This document shows, in pieces, positions 39,701-52,079 of a stretch of 64,000 nt of DNA (positions within the stretch are counted from its first letter, which is position 1; each line of letters begins with the position of its first letter). Source of the DNA: Niebla homalea (Eukaryota; Ascomycota; Lecanoromycetes; Lecanorales; Ramalinaceae). Both the position numbers and the translations under genes were made by a program. The notes below the pieces were generated by a model. It ran no database searches. It saw nothing but the letters and a program-made list of their open reading frames with translations, and was not told the origin of the DNA. The stretch lies in NCBI GenBank assembly GCA_019925105.1, contig JAHGAU010000011.1, positions 62,001 through 126,000 on the forward strand, given 5' to 3'.

Positions 39701-40911
39701 CGGAATTTAATAAAAATAATAAGTAATATTATTATGTTTAAAGGGAACCCTTTTTAATATGCCTTCTAGAAATACCTATATCGGGACGATCGTACGTAAG
39801 CTACCAAGAGAATATGAAAATATATTTCATTTATAAGTAAATATGGCCCCGAGGGTACTTAATATGTTAATTAATTAAGGGAAAAGTATATAAATAGATA
39901 AGGATAAATATTAAAAGTTATAGTAAAAAATGTATTTTCAATAAACGTTATTAAGTATAGTATTAAGGATTAAAGGAGTTTATATAAAGGCTAGAAGGTT
40001 ATCCGAAGACTAATAGGCGACCTATTTATTGTTTTTCTTTTTTCTTTTACCTTCTTAAGCAGTAATAATTATAATAAATTATTACCCCCTTAATTACTTT
40101 CTTAAGACCAATATAATAATCCGATAAAAAGATAGCATTAATAAATAAGTACGACTTAAATAATTACGTATAGCGTTATCCTAAATACGCCAATAAAAAG
40201 AAATATTGAGATTTATAAAAAAAATTTAAATAAAACTTACTTAAATAATTAAGCCTTCTTAAGACGTACTTAAAGTTACGTAATAAACTTACTTAAGATA
40301 TACTTAATAATAACGGGACTAAAAAAGACATTAAAAATATATAAATAAAAAAATAAAATAAAGAATAATCAGTTATAAAATCTTATTCTTATAAAGGGCG
40401 GTATTTATAATCTTTTAACGAGCGGAGTAAAAAGTATTATACCTTTATACGGATTAAGCATATTATATTTAGAGAAAATATAAATATAGGCAGCTTAAAC
40501 CCTAGGATAAATAAACGTAAAATACTAAGGTTACCATTATTAATAAGTTAGAATAATAAAACCGGGGGGTTATCTTTAAGAAAATTCAGTCTTAATATAC
40601 TTATTTATTATTATTAAATAAGATTTAAGAATAAAATTATAAGAGAAATAAGTAAATATATATATAAATAATATTAAAAGATAAGAACCTTTTATTAATA
40701 ATATATAATATCAAAAAGGTAAATTTATTATAAAGGGAATAAAGGTAAGTTATTATTATATTAATATTTATTTAACTTTTATATTTATAATAATTTAAAT
40801 TATTAAAAAGATATTATAAGTAATAAATATACGATTAAAAAATATATAAATAGGTATAATATAATCTAAAATATAATAATATTAAAGGTAATACCTTATT
40901 ATAGAGGAAGC
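39700..40911 (+). other. Gypsy 3' non-coding region
   Basis: Runs from the end of the extra coding-like region to the 3' LTR. No protein pattern or RNA gene is visible. It ends with the purine tract AGAGGAAG directly before the LTR. Confidence 0.5.
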
Positions 40912-41162
40912 TAGAAAGAAAGAAAGTATAAAAGATATTAAATTTACGGATAAATATATAAAGGAAGGGAAACATTAAAAGGGCTAATTAAGGATAGAAT
41001 TAATTCATATATACTTTAAAAAAAAAGGTATAACGGATTATTATAGTAAGTAACCTATACTTTATTAATTCATATAGGGGCTGCGGCCCATCTTTAATTG
41101 CACTCCATTGTTATTTACTATTTCATTACTTTTGCTCTTTTATCCCTTCCCATTTTTTCTGT
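40912..41162 (+). repeat. Gypsy 3' LTR, truncated after 250 bp
   Basis: Matches the first 250 bp of the 880-bp LTR, starting TAGAAAG after the purine tract. It then jumps straight to the internal start of the second Gypsy copy at 41163, so about 630 bp of LTR are missing. The last 80 bp (41080-41162) keep CA/TG dinucleotides and are nearly unRIPed. Confidence 0.78.
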
Positions 41163-44100
41163 TACCTTAAATAATATAAAATTATTATTTAATAATTAAC
41201 GAACGTAATAATTAAAACTTATTAAGCTAATATGAATAATTAAATCCGATTAAATTATAAGTTTTATTAAGTTATATTAAGTAATTAAACCATAAATTTT
41301 ATAAAATAATTCCGAGTAATTAACTTATCTATTATAAATAAGTCTCCTTAATTCAGTTTAAAGTATTATATATATTCCTTGGAGACGTAAAGTTAATCCT
41401 GAAGACTATTTTATACCGGGTAAACGATTTTTTGAGACCCGTAAGTAATACCGGGTACCTTAATATTAATGAATATATAAAACATTTTAATAGTTATTAA
41501 AGTAACCGAATTAAACTATATATCTTAATAATAAGGGTAATAAAAATAAAATTCCTTAATAAGGCTTAAATTATTATATATACCTCTTAAAGAAATACCT
41601 TTTATTAGAACGTAAATTATTAAATTAAAAGCTACTTAAGCGGTAATTAAGTTTTATATTACTTACGGAGGTTTAAACCGGTCTTTAAAATTCCTGGGAA
41701 ATAACCGTAAATTATATAATACGTTAACCGGACGTAATAGACCCTTTATTTTAAATTATAAATCAAGCGATTAAAAATTAAAAAACCAGAAAGTAAATTA
41801 AAAGAATAAATAATAAAAAGAAATAAATAATAAGACCAATTAAGGGAATTAATAAGAAAGAATAAAGATAAATACACTTATAATAATAATTATATCGTAT
41901 ATATATCAGGAATATTAATAATGACTTATAATGGTTACCGATATAAGATTTATTTAATTTAATAATACCCTCCTTAAAACATTCCCGTATAAAAGGTAAA
42001 GAAAATTAAAATAAATAATTAAAACTTACTCTAGTTTAAAAAAGAAATATAAAGTTATAATAAAGTATAATTTATATATATTTATATAATAACCCAAAAG
42101 ACCAAAAGAACCCTTATTAACGTTATATAATTATATATTAACATAACCCTTTCTTTAAAAAAAATAAAAAAGTAAAAAAGATAAAAATGAAATATAGTTA
42201 TTCGGAGTAACTATAAACCTTTTTCTTTAAAATACCCTTATTAATATTAATAATATATTAATAATAACATATTTTATTTTATATATATCTTAATACCTTA
42301 AAAGCAGAACAAGTAAAGTTAAGTATTATTATATAAATTAAGAAATTAATTATAATATTATTATACCCCTTATTATTATTTTATTTCCTTTATTAAAAAG
42401 AATATATACCTTTTTACTTTATATTAAATAAAAGATAAAGAAGATTAAAATAAATACGTATAAGTTACTTAACTATCCCGTATTTATTAATAATTATAAA
42501 TCTTATTAAAAATTACTTAATAATAAACCTTATTAATTTTTTTTAAGGAACAATAAAATATTATTAAAAATCCTTTAATCCTTTAAATTTAAAGGGGAAT
42601 TAATTAATATATATAAAGTAAAAAAGGTACTTAAATAATTCTAGGTATCCTTTTTAATAATAATAATAAATATAAATATAAAAGAAAATTCCATAATATT
42701 ATTAATAATCCTAGCTGTTACCTTAAAATCATCGGAAACTTTATAAAAAGAATTATAATATAATTTAAGATTAAAACTTTATTCTATAAATTAAAAGAAT
42801 TAAATAAGTAAAAAGGTAAATTAAATAATATATAAAAATGCGTCCATAACGTATAAAAGGAAATCGGGAGAAATACTTTTGTTAATTAATAAATAAACGT
42901 AATAAATATAAAACTTAAAAAAACATAATATATTAAATAAAGTAATTAAAAATTAAAACTTTATTTATAAATAAAATAATAAACGACGTTATAAAAGAAA
43001 ATATAAAGAACTTTTAAAAATTATTAAGTTAAAAGTTTTTAAAATTAAATCCCGATAATTTTATAAAGTAAATAATAAATAATCTTAAAATATTATTGTA
43101 AGGAATTAATTTTGTTTTTAATTATTATAAACGTATATTTTATATTATATATAATTTAAGCGGAAAAAATATTAAATCCGGAAAACCGGAAAGTATAATA
43201 AATAAAATAATAAAATATATATTGAAAAACGTAATTAATTTTTTTAAGAATAATTTAATAAATATAAAGCTCCGTAAACGTTTAATAGAAAACGTATATA
43301 AAAAGTTTAATCTTTATAAAGTATAGTTTAAAAAAAAACGGATTATAAAAAAATTTAAAAAAGTAAAAGCTTAAAAAGAAAAAAATAAATAAAGAGGTAA
43401 ATCTTAAAGTTTAAATATTCATAAATTAATTAAGTTATATAAACGGAAACCTTTAAGAAGCTATATTAAAAGCAAATTTAATATATATTGATTATAACGG
43501 AATTCTATAAATATTATAAATAAAAGGAACGTAATAAATTAAATACCCTTAAAATTATATAGATAAAAAGCTTTAAGATATTTTAATAATATAAATAAAA
43601 TTTATATAGTTATTATAAATAATATTATTTTAATAATTTAAAGATTAAAATTAACCTTAAAAATTATCTTAATAAAATATTATTAATTAATCCGAAAATG
43701 TAAATTAAAAGCTATAGAATTATTACTAAAATTTATATATTAATTTATATATTAAAAGAAATAATTAATTTATTTTAAAATTATTTAATCCGGTTAAGTT
43801 TAAACCCCTTTATATTAATAATTTTAAGTCGTTTAATATAAAATTATATTCCATTTATTATAAGAATTATAATATATTTTTAACGGAAGAATATATAAGC
43901 TATAAATAAAAATATAATAAAAAAATATATATATATAAAAAAAGGATTAAGACCGTAAAAATAAACGTTATAATACGGATTATCGATTATTATTATTATT
44001 TATAACCGTACCGTTTAACGATTAATTAAATATATTAATATATATAAAAATTATTACCTTAACTATATAGGAAGAAGGAAAGGTTTTTAATAAGGTTAAT

Positions 44101-44903
44101 AATAAAGGAATAGTTAACGGCTTTAACTATAAAGTTATTACTATAAAAAAAGGATACTCCCTTAATAAAGACGTTAACTATAAAGTAAGCATAATAATAA
44201 ATATAACCGTAAAGCGACAATTAAATTAAAGATAATGATTTAAAAGAAGGAATTAAACTTATATAAATTAAGGAGCGAATAAAGGGGAAGCCGCAAGAGA
44301 AAATAAAGATTAGGAGGAAGAAAAAACTTTAATAAATTATCGGGTTATTAAGGGAGTAAGTTTTAAACGTTAAGCGGATCTTATTAATTAACAATATTAT
44401 ACTCTTTATAATATATTTAATATAACTGTTATTATATTTTAAAAAAAGATAAATTAACTTATAAAAAATATATTAAACCTTAATTATATATATTATAAGA
44501 AGATTATAGTTATTAAAGAAGTTTTTGAAAATAATAAAAAAGTAATATAATAAGTAATTTAAATTAAACGACTTAAAATTAATAATATTATAATCGTAAG
44601 CTTGAGATAAAACCTTAAAGCTATATTTAATAAAAATAAATAAATATACTTTATAAAGGTAACAATTATTTATTAACCGGAATAAATAAGTAAGTTATTT
44701 AATATAAAAGCCAATTAAAGATCGGATATTATTATAATTAACTTAAGTATAATAAAAAAATTAGAAATAAAAAAAAGGTTTTTAAAATTGCTTAGAGTTA
44801 ATTACTTAAATATATTAATAATAAATAGAAACTATATATTACTTTATATATAAATTATATTTAATATTTAAGTTATAAAAATAATTAAATCGGTATAAAT
44901 ATT
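41163..44903 (+). mobile_element. Second Gypsy copy, 5' internal part
   Basis: Colinear with 22301-about 26050 of the first copy and independently mutated. It is split at 44903 by the large hAT and resumes at 55329. Because it follows an LTR remnant shared with copy one, the two copies form a head-to-tail array. It carries only the gag-side region and is fully decayed. Confidence 0.82.
44896..44903. repeat. 8-bp TSD of large hAT, left
   Basis: TAAATATT, repeated at 55329-55336. The first Gypsy copy has this site once, uninterrupted, near 26042-26051. Confidence 0.9.
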
Positions 44904-45030
44904 TACTCCGGGAAGCGGGACGGGATGGGACGGGATTTGGCAATTTATATCCTATCCCGTATGGGATAAGATAAGGCTGAATTCCATCCTATCCTATCCT
45001 TATCCCGCCGGGATAAGATAAGGATATATT
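44904..45030. repeat. hAT left terminal and subterminal repeats
   Basis: The terminal inverted repeat is followed by many GGGAT/ATCCC/GGATA units up to GGATATATTAAGAT, a motif that also closes the subterminal zones at 26405, 26885 and 55190. Such motif clusters are typical transposase-binding regions of hAT ends. Confidence 0.75.
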
Positions 45031-45219
45031 AAGATTTTAATATCTACTATTAGAATATTATTTAATAAAGATTAACCAACTAAAATTAAGGGAAGAACTA
45101 TTTATTAACTATATTCTTTAAAGACTACGATAAGTATAATAATAATTATAATAATTCTTATAATAATAATTTTAACTATTTATACGTTTATATTAACGTT
45201 AATATTAATATTAACATTA

Positions 45220-45345
45220 ATATTATTTTCTTTTTAAGTATTATTCTCCCTTTAAATATTATTCTCCTTTTAAGCATTTATATCCCCCTAAGTATTTATA
45301 TCCTCTTAAGCATTAATATTTTCCCTTTAAGTATTTACAATATCC
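45220..45345 (-). repeat. 18-bp tandem repeat, coding-like
   Basis: About seven imperfect units, on the minus strand like GAGAATAATACTTAAAAG and GAGGATATAAATACTTAG. In one frame each gives six residues (E-N-N-T-stop-K or E-D-I-N-T-stop), the stop being a probable former Gln codon. It continues in frame from the Asn/Gly-rich block at 45346-45535. Confidence 0.6.
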
Positions 45346-45535
45346 GTATAAGTATTATTATTTTCGTCTTTAATATCTTTATTCTCCCCGTTATTACCGT
45401 TATTACTATCGCTATTATTACCACCGTTATTACCATGGTAGGATTCATTACCGCGATTATTACCATTATTACCACCATTATAACCACGTAGAACACCCCG
45501 GGTACTACCACCCCGGGATTTACCCCCCCGGGATT
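45346..45535 (-). pseudogene. Gly/Asn-rich low-complexity coding-like block
   Basis: On the minus strand this reads with few stops as a Gly/Asn/Ser-rich segment with GNN and GGNN units and an RGG-like start, then passes into the six-residue repeats. It is weakly RIPed. It might be the tail of a hAT-encoded or captured protein, or simply an expanded microsatellite. I do not recognise it. Confidence 0.35.
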
Positions 45536-45543
45536 TACTTAGT

Positions 45544-48445
45544 TTTCTTAATAGTCTTTTCTTTTTTTTTCTTAAATAACCTTTAATTAATTAAGTATCT
45601 TTTAATTTTTATACTTAAAAGTTTACTGTATTAACCTTTTTGCCTTTATAATTACGGTTATATACCCTTTATTTTAATAAGTTTTAACTCTTTAAAAGGG
45701 CTTTATTATTAAGATTATTTTATTAATTATTTTATTTAATATTTTTATTATTTACTTTATAAAAAAATTAATCCGGTCTTTATTATTTAATTAAGGGAGG
45801 TCCGTAAACTATATTACCGTTTCCTCCGCTTTTATATAAACCTTTATTATTTTAACCGTTATCCACGCCTTTTTTACCGGTAATAATAAGGTTATATTAA
45901 TAATTCAATTTAGGGTTATTTATATTAATATATAATCCGAACTATATTTTAAGTCTTTTTATAACTTATATATTATGACCGTACTAGTAACCTTTTCCGT
46001 ATTAAAAATTAAATTAATTATTATTTTAAATTTATAATTCTTTTATATAATAATTTTTTATAATATTAATAATAAGAAATTAACTTAAGCGGTAATTATT
46101 AATAAATTATCCGATTTAACGTAATTTATTATACGCCCTTTTTCATTTTATATATAATAATATAAATTAAAGTCTTTAAGTAATATATATTTATTTAAAG
46201 TAATTAAGACCTCTTTAAGTAACGGTATTATAAATAGTTCCTCCCTATTAATTAATAACGGATTATATACGTTATAAATATTAAGGTTGCTTTTTAAGTT
46301 TTTTTCTTTCGTAATACGGAGTATATAAAGGTTTTTATTATAATAAATAATATCTTAATTATCCACGTTAAACTACTTATTTATAAAGAAATATATTTTA
46401 ATTATTTTATCCCCCTTAAAGGTTAAATAGAACCCTTTCCCCGGATTAATAAATAAATATATATACGGGTTATATAATAATTCTTATATTATTATAATAT
46501 TAACGTCTTTAACTTTTTTAAACTTAAATATTAATATTATTATTTTAATTCTTTTATTACGGACGTTATATTATATTACTTTTAAAAGCGTTAATATATT
46601 TTATATTAACTTTTATAAATGCTCCTTTATTTATATTTATTTAAGTTATAAAGTTCTTATTAAAGCTAAGCGTTTTTTAATTTAATACCTTCCCGGTTAT
46701 TATTAAAGACGTAAAATAGCCGGCCCTTAAAATCGGAATTACGAGGAGCTTTTTTTTCTTTACTTTATTTATTACCGTTATTTACCCCTTATTATTTAAT
46801 TGGTTAAGCTTACGTCTTAAGGTTATTTTTAATTAATTTATTAAATTAATTCCGTACGTATTATACCGTTAGATTTTTGTGGTTATCCGGGTCTTTTTAC
46901 GTTTGGTCTTTTTGGCTTTTATTATATACTTAAAATCCTATATTGGCTATCCTTTTTTATTATATACGGTATATTTAAATACGCTTTTTATAAGCCCTTT
47001 AATTATTAACTTTATGTATTTATAGGTATTATAGCTTTTAATATAAATTATATATTTTATAATATTAAAATATTTTATAAAAATATATTTATAACTTTAA
47101 TATTTAAAATATTAATAAATATCCGCCGCTTTATCTTATAATTAAGTTATTTCAAGCGATTCTTTTTTAATAATTTTTCTATTTAAAACGTTATTATATA
47201 TCTTTATTAACGTTACGCTTAATATAATAATAAAATACTTTTTTATATATTTTAAAAAGTTAAGTTTTTTTATTATTAAAAAAAGTTTATAATTAATAAT
47301 TTTAAGCTTTAAATAAAGAACCATATTCTCCCTTTTTATATTCCTTAATATAGTTTTTTTTTCGGTTTTTATAAAACGTAATAAATATATCCTATTTACT
47401 ATAATGGTAAACGAATACCTTAAAACCTTAATTAACTTATATTTTCCCTTATTAATTTAAACCTTAAATCTCTTTAAGCTTTTTTTCGCTTTTAATAACG
47501 TTATATTAAAAAGGATATTTTTACTTTAAAAAGGATATTTTTACTTTATAAATTACGTACCGCGATAATCTATTCTATTAATAATTCCGTTATTACCTTA
47601 AAAGCCTTTATTAACTATAACGGGTTTACTTTTATAGCCGCGTTTTTCTTTTAATTATTAAATAGGCGGACTATTATTATCCTTGCCTTTTTTAATACGG
47701 CTATTTTTTTTTCCGTTATTCCTTTATTTTTTGCCGTGGGTACCTTTTTTATTATTTTTATCGCCCAGCTTTTTTTTACTTAAGGGGCTATTGCCTTTAT
47801 ACCTTCGCTTTATACCTTTAATTTTAAGCTACCGTTTTTACCCTTTATTAATATTTTTACTCCCGTTTTTTAAAAGCCCCGTAAGCGCTCTACCTTCTTT
47901 AGTTTTATTTTTGCCTTTATATAAAAATCCCTTATATTTTTTAATTTAATCTATAGTATCGGTTAAATCTTTAACGTAATATCCTTTTACTCCACCGTAA
48001 AAAGTCCTTTTAAGGCCTTTACCGCCTCCCTTATTGTCCTTTTGCCCTTATTTACCGGGTGACGTATTATTTCCGTTTTTTACTTTTGGTCCTTTAAGGT
48101 CTTATTTTCCTTACCAGCTTTATTTCCCTTTTATATATCCTTAATAATACTTTTACTGCGGTCTTCCCGCCTTTTCCCCCCGCTTATACCCTTTATTATT
48201 AATACCGTACCGGCCTTCTTACCCCCTTATTTATTTATTATTTCCGTATTATTATTACGCGTTTTACGCGCTTCGATACGTATATTTTATTAACCTTAAT
48301 TCCCTTATTTACTTTAAGTATTATCCGGCTTATTATTATTATATTGCCCGTACGCGTCGTCGCCGTTTCTATTAACATAAGCTACTTGCCCGTTCACCAC
48401 CTTATTTTCAACCACCACGCCACTTCCACTTATCGCACTTGATGC
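45544..48445 (-). mobile_element. LINE fragment inside hAT, both ends truncated
   Basis: Minus-strand LINE sequence equivalent to about 27805-30650: ORF1 (without its first roughly 25 codons), endonuclease and a little beyond. It lacks the 3' tail and RT, so it did not arise by ordinary 5'-truncated insertion alone; deletion or ectopic recombination must have removed the 3' side. The outer 85 bp at 48360-48445 are almost unmutated and show ORF1 codons clearly (SSAISGSGVVVENKVVNGQV). Open frames at 47142-47324 (-) and 47683-47949 (+) fall within decayed ORF1 or antisense to it. Confidence 0.82.
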
Positions 48446-48449
48446 ACTT

Positions 48450-51400
48450 TAATAATAATTATAATAAAGACTTATTCCTTACTTATACCCTATACTTCTT
48501 CTTAGTAACTGGTATTCCTTGGCCTTTTAAAGTCTTCGTATTATATATTTATATTAATAATTAAGGCCTCCCTTTAATTAATCTTTTAATAGTTTAATTA
48601 ATACGGATTATTATACGCAGTATAATATACGTATAGCAATATAAAAGTAATATCTACTAATTATTTAATAATTAAAAGGATATAAAGGATAAATACCAGA
48701 AAAGTATAAAATATAAATATAGCTAAATATAAAGTAAAAGATTCTTTAAGGTAAAATTACTAATTAATACGGATTTGGAGTAGATCTTAATATTGCCGAG
48801 ATTCATACCCGATTAAGCTTAACGTTAAAAAAGTAAATATTTTAAATTCACCCAGAAAAAAGCCAGATAATATAAAGTAATAAGTATAATCTCGTTATTA
48901 CTTAATATTTTAATTAATAACCTTTCTACTTATTTTTTTAATAATTAAAGTTATTAAAAATAATGCTATTTTATCCTTACGGGGCCTATATAATATTAAC
49001 CCCGATTGTGATTAGCTTAAAAAAAAAGTTTTAAATTACTTTAAAAACTCGGTAATAAACGTAATATATATCGTTTTAATAATATTATTATTTTAATACT
49101 TAACCGGATTATTTATATTAATTTTTATAATAATTAAAATATAATTTTTTATAGATTCTTAGCCCCGGGATTTGTCCTTAAAAATTTTAATAAATTAGAT
49201 TCAACGTTTATCCTATTTATAAATTTACTAATATATTTATTAAAATTCCTGATTTTAAATTCTTAATTCCTTATTTATTTTTTCTTTTATTAAGTAACTT
49301 TTTAGGTAATCTTTTATTTTAATACCCTTATAATATTATAGTTCTAAGTCTTATAATTATAAATTATATTAAAAACCCTTTTATAGACTTCTTACTTAAA
49401 GTAAAATCCAGAGAGAGTAATCGTTATATATAAAAAGCTTTAAAAGTCTAAAATTTAAGCGTTTCCTTTATATATATTAATTATTTAAAGGATAAGTTTC
49501 TTAAAATTAACGATATTATTCTTTAGGATAACTTACTTCGTAAACTATAAAATAAAAAGCTTAATTTATAAAAGAAATATAAAATAAAAGAAAAGCTTTT
49601 ATAGAACTTATATATAGCGAAATCGTATAATTAAATTACCCAATTTTACCCTTTAAAAAAATAATTAAAAAAGGTAAAGTATACCGATTAAACCGTTTTA
49701 AGTTATTATTTAATTAAGCTAAAGAAAACCAATAAATAAAGGAAGGCTATTATTGAAAATTAAGTTTTATTAGAGGCATAGATTAAAAAGAACGTTATAA
49801 ATAACTGGTATATTAATTAATGTAATTATTTTTATATTTATTTACTTATAATTATTAATATTCTTAATAATTAATATATTAATATTTTCGCTTTAAATTA
49901 TAGTTTTAAGTTAAATAAAATACAAAAATTAAAGTTAATAAAAAATAATAACAATCCTTTATAAGAGGATTTAAGTAATAATAAAGTAATAATAAGTATA
50001 AGCCTTTATTATAATATATATATAATAAATTTAATTTTAATAAACCCAAGATTTATAACGCTTTTAATATAAACGGAAATTAAGGAAATTAACTTAAATA
50101 AGCTTAATATTAAAGAGCTTTTAATAAATATAATTAATATATAAAATATTCAGTTATATAATTATAATATAATTTAATTTAAGGGAATTAAACGTTTATA
50201 ATATAGCTTTATTAAATTTATATAACGTAAAATATAAAAACTATAAATAAATTAAATACTTAATTTCTTAACTTTTATACGTATTTTTAAGGAAATATAT
50301 TAATTAAAGTTTTATAATTATTATTCTATTAATTAAGTATAAGATTAACCGCTTATATAAGGATTTACCGCCGCTATATAAATATTTCTTTAAGTAAAAA
50401 CGGGTCGTTTAATATAATAAAGTTATTTACGTTTATAAGTTATTCCTATATAATAATGATTATAAATAGGATAAATAAGTAATATTACTTAAGCCTATAT
50501 TTTAATAAAAGAATTATAACTTTAAAAAGTAAAATTAAAACCTTATAATAAATATAATAAAGGTAAAAGAAGCTTAAATATTAATTATACGTAATTTTAA
50601 AGATAAGATTCCTGCTAATTATCGACGTATTATTACGGTTATTGATGAACTAATTATAATCTTTAAAGGTAATAATTTCTATTATAACCTTTTTTAAAGA
50701 GGATATATTTAATTAATAAAAAGTTTTTAATTTAAAGAATATAATTAAATTTAATGTTAATTTTATAAAATTATTTTTCTTAATTAAAAAACTTATAACT
50801 TAACTAAAAATTTAAATTACGAAATTTAGCCCCTTAATTAAAGTTATAATTAATAAAATGATTATTATAAACAATCTTAATACGTTTAATAAAAATTTTT
50901 CTTATAATATATTAAATAAAGTTAAATCTTTTATTATTTAATAATTTTAAAAGGTTATTAAACTTAGTTTTTTAATTAAAATTAAAATTTTATAATAATA
51001 TTTAAATCTTAAATAAAAGTTCCTTATTTTTAAGCGTTCGGATTAATTTTATATCCTTTTATATTAATATAATTTATCTTATATATATAATAATAAATAA
51101 GGTTATTAAAATATATATTAATTATATATTAAAAGCTTATTATAATTTATTATATATTAAAATTTATTAATAAAAAAGGCTTCCGTAATTTTTTATAACG
51201 CTTTAATATTTATAAAATAGAATTTATATACCTTTTTACTTTTTATTTCCCCGATTATTTCTTTAATTAATTTTATAAAGCTTAATTTTAATATTATTAA
51301 TATTATAAACTTTTAAAATCGGCGAATTTCATATAATATAATATTTAGCTTTTATTAATTATTAAAACCTTAAGGATTATTAATAAAACGTACTTTTATT

Positions 51401-52070
51401 CCTTAATTTATAAGTAATACTTTATATTAAAACTGTTTTTTAAGGGATTTTCTACGTAGTCCTATTATAACCCTTTTAATTTTTTAATATTATAATTCCT
51501 GAAATATAAACTATTTTCTTTAAGGCTATTTTTTTATATAAATATTAAAAAGCTTAATAATATAAAGATTAAAATAAAAATAAAATATAAATTTTTATTA
51601 TATATAATATAAAGATTACTTTAAATTAAATAAAGGAAACATATTTCTTTAAGAATAACCTTTTAAAATAAGCTTTTAAGGGTTACTTTATAAAAATTAT
51701 ATAAAATATTTTTATTTACCTTTTAATTATAAAATACCTTTCTGGGATTTATACGTTTTTATTATATTTTAAGGTCTTTTTTATTTATAAAGATTTTAAA
51801 TTAAATCCCACTGTTTTCTTAAAAAGGGTTTACGTAAATGATAACTATTAATCTTATTATAAGTTTATATACTTATATTATTTTTATAATTATTTTAATT
51901 ATAATAAATAAAATATTATATTTATTAATTAATTATTATTTAGAATAAGTATTTAATTTAATTATTATTTTATTTTATTTAAAAATTTTATTTATAATTA
52001 ATTTTATTATATTATTATATTTTTTAATATATTTAATAATATAAGCTTAATCTATATAAACCCTTTAATA
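48450..52070 (+). other. Unassigned region of the large hAT
   Basis: RIPed sequence between the LINE fragment and the transposase with no match elsewhere in the window. At about 49000-49810 a plus-strand frame can be followed through RIP-type stops, ending in a basic segment (about 49730-49800, KGRLLLKIKFYQRHRLKRTL-like with stops). Around 50100-51900 both strands give long AT-biased frames and I cannot say which is real. There are no helicase, Rep, tyrosine-recombinase or polymerase motifs that I would defend. It could be transposon cargo or an unrelated nested element. Confidence 0.4.
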
Positions 52071-52079
52071 TTAAACTTT

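Larger units (their letters stand above)
21422..41162 (+). mobile_element. Large Ty3/Gypsy retrotransposon, nested
   Basis: 5' LTR at 21422-22300; internal sequence at 22301-26285, 27034-27718 and 33541-40911; 3' LTR start at 40912-41162. Removing the 740-bp hAT and the LINE with their duplications leaves an internal region of about 12 kb, unusually long. The order is gag-like region, RT, integrase zinc region, integrase core, then about 3.5 kb of extra sequence. RT and integrase motifs assign it to Gypsy. A purine tract AGAGGAAG (40905-40912) lies immediately before the 3' LTR as expected for the plus-strand primer. Every frame is broken by RIP. Confidence 0.85.

Noticed and set aside
48450..52070. 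Helitron helicase
   Set aside because: No Rep HUH motif, no helicase Walker motifs and no TC...CTRR ends could be seen in any frame.
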